Shown in pieces: positions 1 to 6,157 of a stretch of DNA of 15,247 nt. A program made the position numbers and the translations under genes. The notes under the pieces are model-generated. The model saw only the letters and a list, made by a program, of their open reading frames with translations. It was not told the origin of the DNA and searched no databases. Origin of the DNA: Palsa-601 sp052146895 (GTDB lineage: Bacteria > Actinomycetota > Acidimicrobiia > Acidimicrobiales > Bog-793); contig JBKQLZ010000004.1 in NCBI GenBank assembly GCA_052146895.1, positions 1 through 15,247 of the forward strand. Reading direction: 5' to 3'. How positions within the stretch are numbered: the stretch's first letter is position 1; each line of letters starts with the position of its first letter.

Positions 1-127
1 GGAGGACGAGGGCACGGCCAAGCGGGTCCTCAAGCTCATCGAGCTCTTGGACGACCACGACGACGTGCAGAACGTCTGGGCCAACTTCGACATCCCCGAC
101 CACATTCTCGAGTCCGTCGAGGTCTGA
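1..127 (+). CDS. yebC: YebC/TACO1-family protein, C-terminal fragment
   Basis: Only the last 41 codons are present; the gene runs off the left edge and ends at TGA 125-127. The translation contains LLDDHDDVQNVWANFDIPD, the highly conserved C-terminal signature of the YebC/TACO1 family. Members have been described as transcriptional regulators and, more recently, as ribosome-associated factors that help translation of proline-rich stretches. Which role applies here cannot be read from a fragment. Placement directly before ruvC is the usual actinobacterial order. A GC-rich inverted repeat begins 2 nt after the stop, and a -10-like hexamer for ruvC follows, so ruvC may be transcribed at least partly on its own. 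Family assignment is strong; function is taken from the family. Confidence 0.9.
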   Translation, partial: EDEGTAKRVLKLIELLDDHDDVQNVWANFDIPDHILESVEV

Positions 128-128
128 A

Positions 129-153
129 GGCCCCATCCGCGTGTGGCGGGGCC
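129..153 (+). terminator. Terminator-like GC hairpin after yebC
   Basis: GGCCCC at 129-134 pairs perfectly with GGGGCC at 148-153 around a 13-nt loop, which could also pair internally (CCGC with GCGG). It starts 2 nt after the yebC stop. No T-rich tract follows, so it would be a U-less hairpin rather than a classical intrinsic terminator. Six GC pairs can occur by chance in such GC-rich DNA. Confidence 0.3.
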
Positions 154-161
154 GCCCGGGT

Positions 162-167
162 TACTAT
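162..167 (+). promoter_or_regulatory. Candidate -10 element for ruvC (leaderless start)
   Basis: TACTAT fits the actinobacterial -10 pattern TANNNT and ends 7 nt before the ruvC ATG at 175. Transcription would therefore start at or next to the start codon. No Shine-Dalgarno sequence is visible before ruvC, which fits a leaderless mRNA. No good -35 box is seen at the expected distance, so the call rests on the -10 and its spacing. Confidence 0.45.
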
Positions 168-174
168 CGAACGG

Positions 175-672
175 ATGTTTGTCCTTGGCATCGACCCAGG
201 GCTGTCCCGTTGCGGCTATGGCTGCGTCTCGAGGACGAGCGACGGCTACGCGGCTATCGCTGCTGGGGTGTTGACGACCAGCCCCGACGAAGCGATCCCG
301 ATCAGACTTGCGCGCCTTCGCAAGGACCTCTACGAGCTCATCGAGGAGCTGCATCCGCAGGTGGTCGTCGTCGAGCGGATCTTCTTCCGCTCGAACGCGC
401 GGACGGCGATGGCCGTCGGCCAGGCGAGCGGGATCGCGCTGCTGACCGCAGTTGAGAGCGGGTGCCAGGTGGCCGAGTACACGGCCGCCGAGGTGAAGCT
501 GGCGGTGACGGGATACGGCAATGCCACGAAGGAGCAGGTTCAGCAGATGGTGACCCGACTTGCCAGGTTGGAGCAAGTGCCGAAGCCCCCGGACGCAGCC
601 GACGCGCTAGCGCTCGCCATCTGCCACCTCGGGGCATCGGCTTGGGCACAAGAACGGGCGGTGATCGCGTGA
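175..672 (+). CDS. ruvC: Crossover junction endodeoxyribonuclease RuvC
   Basis: RuvC resolves Holliday junctions by paired symmetric nicks at the end of homologous recombination, acting as a metal-dependent dimer guided by RuvAB. The protein is 165 aa, within the usual size range. The RNase H-like catalytic acids are in place: D7 in FVLGIDPGLSRCGYG, E67 in VVVERIFF, and D140 and D143 in PDAADALALAICH. The basic YGNATKEQVQ segment near residue 114-123 matches the conserved region before the last acids. The ATG at 175 is chosen because the family begins almost directly with the beta strand carrying the first Asp. The gene is followed by ruvA with a 4-bp GTGA overlap. A -10-like TACTAT lies 7 nt before the start. 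Confidence 0.97.
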   Translation: MFVLGIDPGLSRCGYGCVSRTSDGYAAIAAGVLTTSPDEAIPIRLARLRKDLYELIEELHPQVVVVERIFFRSNARTAMAVGQASGIALLTAVESGCQVAEYTAAEVKLAVTGYGNATKEQVQQMVTRLARLEQVPKPPDAADALALAICHLGASAWAQERAVIA

Positions 673-1283
673 TCGGATACCTGAGAGGTCTTGTCGTAGA
701 GCGCCGGAGCGTGGGAGACCACGTGGTCGAGCTCGTGATCGACGTAGGTGGGGTCGGCTACAGGGTTCTCGTACCCCCGCAGCTGGCTGCCGGCGTCGTG
801 CCAGGCGACGGCGAGGTGACGCTCTCGATCCACACGCACGTGCGCGAAGGCGCCATCACCCTCTACGGGTTCACTACCCCCGACCAGCGCCAGAACTTCG
901 AGCTTCTCCTCGGAGCACATGGCGTGGGGCCATCTCTCGCGCTCGCGATCGTGTCGGTGCACCAGCCGGATCGTCTCGCCGAGATCGTGAGCACCGATGA
1001 CGTCGACGCCCTCACCCTCGTCCCGGGCATCGGGAAGAGGACGGCGACGCGTCTGCTCGTCGAGCTGAAGGCTCGCTACGACCAGCTCGACGTCGGTGCG
1101 GGCGCAGCGATGCTCCTCAACAGCGGCGGTCCACCGTCGGTCACGGCAGACGTCTCCCAGGCCCTCTCGCAGCTCGGCTACGGCCCCGAAGAGGTCAGGG
1201 CCGTCCTGAGGGTGCTCCCGCGGGAGGGCACGGCTGAGGAGCTGCTGCGCCAGGCGCTCTTGGACCTCGCCCCGCGGCGATGA
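669..1283 (+). CDS. ruvA: Holliday junction branch-migration protein RuvA
   Basis: RuvA is the tetrameric subunit that binds the four-way junction and loads the RuvB motors. The 204-aa product begins MIGYLRGLVVERR, the standard RuvA N-terminal OB-fold start. It has two helix-hairpin-helix segments, HGVGPSLALAI (about 84-94) and LVPGIGKRTATRLLVELK (about 117-134). A variable linker (about 141-158) leads to the small C-terminal domain (about 159-204) that contacts RuvB. The start is the GTG at 669-671, which overlaps the ruvC stop as GTGA; the open frame extends further upstream but that part overlaps ruvC and has no family similarity. The stop overlaps the ruvB start as ATGA, so all three genes are probably translationally coupled. 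Confidence 0.96.
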   Translation: MIGYLRGLVVERRSVGDHVVELVIDVGGVGYRVLVPPQLAAGVVPGDGEVTLSIHTHVREGAITLYGFTTPDQRQNFELLLGAHGVGPSLALAIVSVHQPDRLAEIVSTDDVDALTLVPGIGKRTATRLLVELKARYDQLDVGAGAAMLLNSGGPPSVTADVSQALSQLGYGPEEVRAVLRVLPREGTAEELLRQALLDLAPRR

Positions 1284-2419
1284 GCCCTCGGCGCGAGATC
1301 CTCGCCGATCAGGGTGTCACCGGGGTGGGACCGGCGACGAAAGCTCCCGACGTGCCCGAGCGGCCGGTCGCCACTCTCGCGAACGAGGGGGAGCTCGCCC
1401 TCGAGGCCAACCTCCGCCCTCGGAGTCTCGACGAGTTCGTCGGCCAACAAGAGCTCCGCGAGCGACTGAGCATCGTCCTCGAGGCCGCCAGACGCCGCGG
1501 TCAGTCGGTCGACCATCTCCTCTTCGCAGGTCCTCCTGGGCTCGGCAAGACGACACTTGCCGGCATCGTCGCGGCGGAGATGCGCGCGAACCTGCGCATC
1601 ACGTCGGGTCCGGCGCTCATCCGCAGCGGGGACGTCGCCGCAATCCTCACCGGGCTCGACGAGGGCGACGTCCTCTTCATCGACGAGATCCACCGGCTCG
1701 GTCGCGCCGTCGAAGAGGTCCTCTACCCGGCGATGGAGGACTTCCAGCTCGACATCGTGATCGGAAAGGGCCCGACGGCGCGCTCGCTCCGACTCGATCT
1801 CCCGCGTTTCACCCTGGTCGGCGCCACGACGCGGACAGGCCTCGTCACCGGGCCGCTGAGGGACCGCTTCGGCTTCGTCGCACGGCTGGACCACTACAGC
1901 CCGCCTGAGCTCGAGAAGATCGTCGTGAGGTCGGCTCAGCTACTCGGGGTCGAGCTGCAGCCGGATGGAGCGTCCGAGATCGCCGGACGCTCACGAGGCA
2001 CTCCGAGGCTCGCGATCAGGTTGTTGCGGCGGGTGCGCGACTTCGTGGAGGTGAGAGGCACAGGCGTCATCACCCACGAGACCGCCCGCGCCGGCCTCGA
2101 CCAGTTCGGCGTCGACGAGCTCGGCCTCGATCGGCTGGACAGGACGATTCTCGAGACTTTGTGCATTCGCTTCTCCGGGCGACCGGTCGGGTTGTCGACT
2201 TTGGCGGTCAGCGTCGGGGAGGAGCCCGAGACGGTGGAGGACGTCTACGAGCCATTCTTGCTGAAGTCCGGGTTGGTGATGCGTACGCCGCGGGGCCGCA
2301 TAGCCGCGCCCGCTGCGTACGAGCACCTCGGCCTGCCAGTTCCCGAGGACCCGGCAAGCCTGCAGTCAGAGCGTGGCCTCGTGTTGCCCACCTTGTTCGA
2401 CGACGAACGGGCCAGCTGA
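1280..2419 (+). CDS. ruvB: Holliday junction branch-migration ATPase RuvB
   Basis: RuvB is the AAA+ hexameric motor that pulls DNA through RuvA-bound junctions. The 379-aa protein has the full set of motifs: Walker A GPPGLGKT at 84-91, Walker B LFIDEIH at about 132-138, sensor 1 GATTR at 181-185, the arginine-finger region GPLRDRFGF at about 191-199, and sensor 2 GTPRLA at 240-245. The C-terminal winged helix ends with RTPRGRIAAPAAYEHLG at about 335-351. The first 35 residues or so are a nonconserved leader before LEANLRPRSLDEFVGQ, and are longer than in some homologues. The ATG at 1280 is preferred because it overlaps the ruvA stop as ATGA; an internal start cannot be fully excluded. The C-terminal tail past about residue 352 is also variable. 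Confidence 0.97.
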   Translation: MSPRREILADQGVTGVGPATKAPDVPERPVATLANEGELALEANLRPRSLDEFVGQQELRERLSIVLEAARRRGQSVDHLLFAGPPGLGKTTLAGIVAAEMRANLRITSGPALIRSGDVAAILTGLDEGDVLFIDEIHRLGRAVEEVLYPAMEDFQLDIVIGKGPTARSLRLDLPRFTLVGATTRTGLVTGPLRDRFGFVARLDHYSPPELEKIVVRSAQLLGVELQPDGASEIAGRSRGTPRLAIRLLRRVRDFVEVRGTGVITHETARAGLDQFGVDELGLDRLDRTILETLCIRFSGRPVGLSTLAVSVGEEPETVEDVYEPFLLKSGLVMRTPRGRIAAPAAYEHLGLPVPEDPASLQSERGLVLPTLFDDERAS

Positions 2420-2440
2420 TCGGAGTGTGCCGGGTCATGC

Positions 2441-2470
2441 AGGTGTCGCCCGACCCGGGCCTCGTCACCT
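2441..2470 (+). terminator. Terminator-like two-part hairpin between ruvB and yajC
   Basis: AGGTG (2441-2445) pairs with CACCT (2466-2470), and inside it GCCCG (2448-2452) pairs with CGGGC (2456-2460) around a 3-nt loop. The two stems are joined by an asymmetric internal loop. It begins 22 nt after the ruvB stop. No T-tract follows. It may end ruvCAB transcripts or reduce read-through into yajC. The rest of the 141-bp gap shows only a weak -10-like hexamer and the yajC ribosome binding site. Confidence 0.4.
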
Positions 2471-2521
2471 AGGGCTCGCCCCCTGCATTTGGCCTGCTCC
2501 GGCGACACCTTCGCCACCAGC

Positions 2522-2527
2522 TACAGT
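2522..2527 (+). promoter_or_regulatory. Weak candidate -10 element for yajC-secDF
   Basis: TACAGT matches TANNNT and lies downstream of the ruvB hairpin and 33 nt before the yajC ATG, leaving a short leader that contains a purine-rich ribosome binding site. No convincing -35 box is seen. A single TANNNT match in a 141-bp gap is weak evidence. Confidence 0.2.
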
Positions 2528-2551
2528 GTCGTCGCTTCGTTCTCGACCGGC

Positions 2552-2557
2552 AGGGAG
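2552..2557 (+). promoter_or_regulatory. Ribosome binding site deciding the yajC start
   Basis: AGGGAG stands 3 nt before the ATG at 2561. It supports that start over the in-frame TTG at 2489, which would lie only about 20 nt past the hairpin and would add 24 residues unlike the family. The spacing is slightly short. Confidence 0.5.
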
Positions 2558-2560
2558 CGC

Positions 2561-3037
2561 ATGTCCGCCCATCTTTCACTCATCAGTTTGACCCTTCACA
2601 GCTTCTTGCTCACCAAGGCAGCGTCGACGACCACGAAGAGCAACCCGTACGGGACGCTCATCTTCATCGTGATAATCGCCGCGATCGGGTACTTCCTCCT
2701 CATCCGGCCACAGCGTCGACGCGCGCGCGTGCAACACCAGACCCAGAGCTCGATCGAGGTCGGTAACGAGATCATGCTCACATCCGGCATCATCGGCCGG
2801 GTGGTCAGCATCGAGGGAGACCGCGCACGTATCGAGATCGCTCCGGGCACCGAGATCGTTGTCGTTCGCGCCGCGATCGCGCGGCAAGTTCCCCCGCCGG
2901 TCTCCGACGACGAGATCGCCGCTCGGCCGGACGAGGACGACTCGCACCTCACGGACAACCAGTGGTGGCCCGCTGGTCACGACGGCGATGACGCCGCACC
3001 CGACGCAAACGACGGCTCGGGCGGCAAACAGTCATGA
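2561..3037 (+). CDS. yajC: Preprotein translocase accessory subunit YajC
   Basis: YajC is a small single-span membrane protein that associates with SecDF and the SecYEG translocon. The 158-aa product has a transmembrane helix at about 31-48 (GTLIFIVIIAAIGYFLLI) followed at once by the basic family signature RPQRRRARVQHQ (49-60). The small cytoplasmic domain follows, with VGNEIMLTSGIIGRVVSIEGD at about 67-87. The family is often near 100 aa; the excess here is an extra N-terminal hydrophobic stretch (about 4-18) and an acidic, low-complexity C-terminal tail (about 115-158). The start is set by an AGGGAG ribosome binding site. The stop overlaps the secD start as ATGA, so YajC and SecD are probably made together. 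Confidence 0.9.
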   Translation: MSAHLSLISLTLHSFLLTKAASTTTKSNPYGTLIFIVIIAAIGYFLLIRPQRRRARVQHQTQSSIEVGNEIMLTSGIIGRVVSIEGDRARIEIAPGTEIVVVRAAIARQVPPPVSDDEIAARPDEDDSHLTDNQWWPAGHDGDDAAPDANDGSGGKQS

Positions 3038-4704
3038 GGCGAGGTCACCTCACGAGCGTGATCCTCGTCTGCATCGTCTGCCTGGGCTCGTTCGCAGGAG
3101 TCGTGGCGCTCAACTGGAAGCCGCTGCTCGGCCTCGACCTGCGCGGCGGGCTCTCGGTCGTCTACTGCCCGGCGGCTCCTAAGTCGACGACCACGTGCGC
3201 GACGGGCAAGAACGTCTCGAAGGCGAAGCTGAACACTGTCGTCAGCATCCTCTCCAACCGCGCGAATGCCTACGGCGTGAGCCAGCCCAACATCAACGTG
3301 CAGGGCAATGACGTCGTCGTGCAGCTGCCGGGCGTGAAGGATGCCAACGCGAAGTTGAAGGCACTCGGTAGCACGGCACAGCTCTACTTCAGGCCCGTGC
3401 TCTGCTACGCCGACCCGTACACAGGCCCGGCCACGACGACGACTACCACGACGACGTCGCCCAGCACGACCACCACGACGGTCGCGAAGGGCAAGAGTGG
3501 CACGACCACGACCACCAAGGCGACGACCACTACCACGGCGGCAACGACGACCACCACAACGACGAAGTCGACCAAGTCGAAGTCGAAGTCGAAGGCTAAG
3601 TCGAAGGCTAAGAGCACGCCCTACGTGACACCACCGCTGTGTCCTTCGACTTACAAGCCGACCAGCACGAACACGGGTGGGACGCCATATCCGCCGCTGG
3701 CCAACTACCAGACGACGCCCATCGCACTGGATCTCCCGAGCAAGACAGTCCTGCTTCCGTTGCAGGGCTCTACCGATCGCATGGAGCTCGGGCCCTCCGA
3801 GGCGAGCGGCGAGGTCATCTCGAGTGCCACGCCGACTTACGAGGCGCAAGGTGGCTGGATAATCCAGTTCTCCCTCTCGAAATCCGGTTGCCCGATCTGG
3901 GACGCGCTCGCGACCAAGAACTACCACAGCCTTGTGGCGGATGACCTCGGCGGGAGCATCATCTCGGCGCCAGTCATCGACGCAACTGGCTCGCAGTTCG
4001 GATGTTCGGGACAGGTCACCGGCAGCTTCACCCAACAGTCGGCGAACGCTCTCGCCATCAACCTGAACTACGGTGCGCTGCCCGTGACGCTGGTCAAGGT
4101 GACCTCCGAGGTGGTCTCGCCCTCACTCGGCGCGACGTCGCTCCATGCCGGTTTGCTCGCGGGGCTACTCGGCCTCGTGCTCGTCATGCTCTACACGATC
4201 CTGTACTACCGAGCGCTCGGAGTCGTCGTCGTCCTGGGGCTGCTCACCACCGCCGCGCTGATCTACGCGATCATCTCGGCCCTCGGTCATTCGTCGTTCC
4301 AGTTGACACTCGACCTGTCAGGAATCACGGGACTGATCGTCTCGGTCGGAATCACCGTCGACTCCTACGTCGTGTACTTCGAGCGATTAAAGGACGAAGT
4401 GCGAGCGGGCCGCTCCATCCGGGCCTCTGTGGACCGGGGATTCAAGAGCGCCTACCGCACGATCCTTTCAGCTGACGCGGTGTCGTTCATCGGCGCGCTC
4501 GTCCTGTGGTGGCTCTCGGTCGGTGCCGTTCGCGGGTTCGCCTTCATGCTCGGGCTCTCAACCATCATCGATGTCATCACGGCCTATTTCTTCACACGGC
4601 CGCTTGTGATCCTCCTCGGGCGCAACCGGATCTTCACCGAGGCACGTCACCTCGGCGTGGCTCGCGGACTCGCAGCGACGGCGAGCTCGGAGGCGGGGGC
4701 GTGA
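3034..4704 (+). CDS. secD: Protein translocase subunit SecD with Thr/Lys-rich linker
   Basis: SecD pairs with SecF in a proton-driven membrane complex that helps pull secreted proteins out of SecYEG on the outer face. The 556-aa protein has an N-terminal membrane helix (about 8-26) and the LGLDLRGGL motif at 32-40. A large extracytoplasmic P1 region follows, then five membrane helices from about 368 to 528. The SecD/F block VGITVDSYVVYFERLKDEV lies at about 438-456, followed by the RGFKSAYRTILSADAVSF loop-helix region. Residues about 133-194, after the P1 strand QLYFRPVL, are almost entirely Thr, then Lys/Ser/Ala; this is not part of the conserved fold. The ATG overlaps the yajC stop as ATGA, and the stop overlaps secF as GTGA. 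Confidence 0.96.
   Translation: MRRGHLTSVILVCIVCLGSFAGVVALNWKPLLGLDLRGGLSVVYCPAAPKSTTTCATGKNVSKAKLNTVVSILSNRANAYGVSQPNINVQGNDVVVQLPGVKDANAKLKALGSTAQLYFRPVLCYADPYTGPATTTTTTTTSPSTTTTTVAKGKSGTTTTTKATTTTTAATTTTTTTKSTKSKSKSKAKSKAKSTPYVTPPLCPSTYKPTSTNTGGTPYPPLANYQTTPIALDLPSKTVLLPLQGSTDRMELGPSEASGEVISSATPTYEAQGGWIIQFSLSKSGCPIWDALATKNYHSLVADDLGGSIISAPVIDATGSQFGCSGQVTGSFTQQSANALAINLNYGALPVTLVKVTSEVVSPSLGATSLHAGLLAGLLGLVLVMLYTILYYRALGVVVVLGLLTTAALIYAIISALGHSSFQLTLDLSGITGLIVSVGITVDSYVVYFERLKDEVRAGRSIRASVDRGFKSAYRTILSADAVSFIGALVLWWLSVGAVRGFAFMLGLSTIIDVITAYFFTRPLVILLGRNRIFTEARHLGVARGLAATASSEAGA
3433..3612. repeat. Low-complexity coding repeat inside secD
   Basis: About 180 bp made of ACN threonine codons broken by short spacers, then a Lys-Ser/Lys-Ala section with AAGTCG in three tandem copies at 3574-3591, followed by alternating AAGGCT and AAGTCG units to 3609. 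The strand is strongly A/C-rich in the Thr section. The codons vary (ACG, ACC, ACT, ACA), so selection on the amino acids is more likely than simple recent slippage, except in the hexamer part, which looks prone to slippage. The reading frame stays intact throughout. Confidence 0.85.
4689..4693 (+). promoter_or_regulatory. Ribosome binding site for secF inside the secD end
   Basis: GGAGG lies 7 nt before the GTG at 4701, an ideal spacing. It fixes the secF start, which overlaps the secD TGA as GTGA. The open frame extends back to 4506 but that part is out-of-frame secD coding sequence with no SecF similarity. Confidence 0.75.
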
Positions 4705-6134
4705 GCACCATAACTGCCACCCTCGACGGCACAACGAGAGAGAGCGGGATTACCGCGGGATTCCGCCGCCTCTACTACGGCCAGACGAAGTTCGACTTCG
4801 TCCGGCGCAAGCGGATCTGGTTCCTCGTCTCAGGGCTGGTCATCCTCGCAGGCGTCATCTCGCTCGCGACCCAGGGCCTGAACTTCGACATCGAGTTCGT
4901 CGGCGGCACCTCCTGGCAGATACCTGCGAACGGTGCCAGCGTCAACCAGGCTCGGACTGCTCTCGCGGGCTACGGCCTCGGCGGCGCCACCATCACGATG
5001 CTCGGCACGGGGTCGAACCAGACGATCCAGGTCGAAGCGAAGCTCTCCGGCACACCGGCCATCGGGAGCCCGCAATACACGACGACGGTCGACAAGATCT
5101 CGGCTGCGCTTGCGAAAGTCACCCATCACAAGTCGGGCAACGCTGTCACCGTCCAAGAAGTCGGCCCGACGTGGGGGAGCCAGATCACCCACAAGGCCGT
5201 CGTTGCCCTGATCGTCTTCTTCATCATGATCGCGGCCTACATATCGATCTTCTTCGAGTGGAAGATGGCTCTCGCGGCGATCATCGCGGTCATACACGAC
5301 ATCCTCGTGACCATAGGGATCTACTCGCTCACGAGCTTCCTCGTGACTCCCGACACCGTCGTGGCTTTCCTGACGATCCTCGGTTACTCGCTCTATGACA
5401 CGATCGTCGTGTTCGACCGCGTCCGCGACAACACGAAGGGACTCGGCGCGAGCGGCAAGCTCTCGTTCACCGACGTCGTCAACCTCTCGATGAACCAGAC
5501 CCTCGCCCGTTCGATCAACACCTCTGCGGTGGCGATCATGCCGATCCTTGCCGTGCTCGTGCTCGGGGCGGACATCCTTGGCGCCACCACGCTGCAGTAC
5601 TTCGGGCTTGCCCTCTTGATAGGCCTCTCGAGCGGTGCGTATTCCTCGATCTTCATCGCGTCACCACTCGTGGCGATCTTGAAGGAACGCGAGCCTCGCT
5701 ACCGCCAAATCCGGGAACGGCTCGAGAATCGCGGCGCCGGCATCATGTTGCTGACGCCTGCCGCGGTAGCAGGGGGAGTCCTCGAGGACCGGGGCACGGG
5801 TGGAGCCGGCGGCTCCCGGCGCCGGCGCAAGGCGAGCGGTGGCGCGGTGGCGCTCGACCGCGGCCCGATCCGTCCCTCCGCGGGGAAGCCCGCCCCGGCA
5901 GACGACTACGAGGACGCGGCGGACGACTACGAGGAGATGGACGACGACGGGGACGCTCCGGCTCCAGCGGCAGCGGTTGCAAAGCAAGCCCGACCCTCAG
6001 GTGGGACGAGCAGCGGAGCGAGCCGGAGTGGAACCAGCGGTGGCAGTGGCGGGAGCGGCCGCTCAGGAGGCGCGAGGAGCTCGGGCGGCCAGCAGCGACC
6101 TGCGCCAAGGCCTCGCAAACGTCGCCGCCGGTAG
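4701..6134 (+). CDS. secF: Protein translocase subunit SecF with long disordered tail
   Basis: SecF is the partner of SecD in the auxiliary Sec translocase. The 477-aa product has a first membrane helix at about 39-58, the NFDIEFVGGTSWQ motif at 61-73 opening the extracytoplasmic domain, and VQEVGPTWGSQITHKAV at about 151-167 leading into helices 2-6 (to about 327). The signature LGYSLYDTIVVFDRVRDN is at 227-244, and LARSINTSAVAIMPILAV lies near 268-285. After about residue 340 comes a roughly 135-residue cytoplasmic extension: an acidic patch at 401-418, then a Gly/Ser/Arg-rich stretch, ending in RPRKRRRR. Many SecF proteins stop shortly after the last helix. The gene follows secD with a GTGA overlap and a good ribosome binding site. 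Confidence 0.95.
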   Translation: MSTITATLDGTTRESGITAGFRRLYYGQTKFDFVRRKRIWFLVSGLVILAGVISLATQGLNFDIEFVGGTSWQIPANGASVNQARTALAGYGLGGATITMLGTGSNQTIQVEAKLSGTPAIGSPQYTTTVDKISAALAKVTHHKSGNAVTVQEVGPTWGSQITHKAVVALIVFFIMIAAYISIFFEWKMALAAIIAVIHDILVTIGIYSLTSFLVTPDTVVAFLTILGYSLYDTIVVFDRVRDNTKGLGASGKLSFTDVVNLSMNQTLARSINTSAVAIMPILAVLVLGADILGATTLQYFGLALLIGLSSGAYSSIFIASPLVAILKEREPRYRQIRERLENRGAGIMLLTPAAVAGGVLEDRGTGGAGGSRRRRKASGGAVALDRGPIRPSAGKPAPADDYEDAADDYEEMDDDGDAPAPAAAVAKQARPSGGTSSGASRSGTSGGSGGSGRSGGARSSGGQQRPAPRPRKRRRR

Positions 6135-6157
6135 CCCGACGTTGCCGGTAGCCCGAC
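6127..6157. repeat. 14-bp direct repeat between secF and serS
   Basis: GCCGGTAGCCCGAC occurs at 6127-6140 and again at 6144-6157, separated by GTT. The first copy contains the secF stop TAG (6132-6134); the second ends directly against the serS ATG at 6158. It fills the place where a serS ribosome binding site would be, and none is recognisable. It looks like a small tandem duplication with a 17-bp period. Confidence 0.8.

Noticed and set aside
679..688. CCTGAGAGGT resembling part of a TPP riboswitch
   Set aside because: It encodes the conserved YLRG of RuvA just after its start codon, and no other riboswitch element is present.
1178..1894. 238-codon antisense frame over ruvA/ruvB
   Set aside because: Shadow of a confidently identified gene pair; acidic/Arg-rich composition without a recognisable domain.
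3405..3617. Small antisense frame giving long runs of valine that looks like a membrane protein
   Set aside because: The Val runs are simply the reverse complement of the Thr codons in the SecD linker.
2977..4035. 352-codon open frame antisense to yajC/secD
   Set aside because: It is low-complexity Arg/Leu sequence produced by reading secD backwards, including its Thr linker; no motif or start signal.
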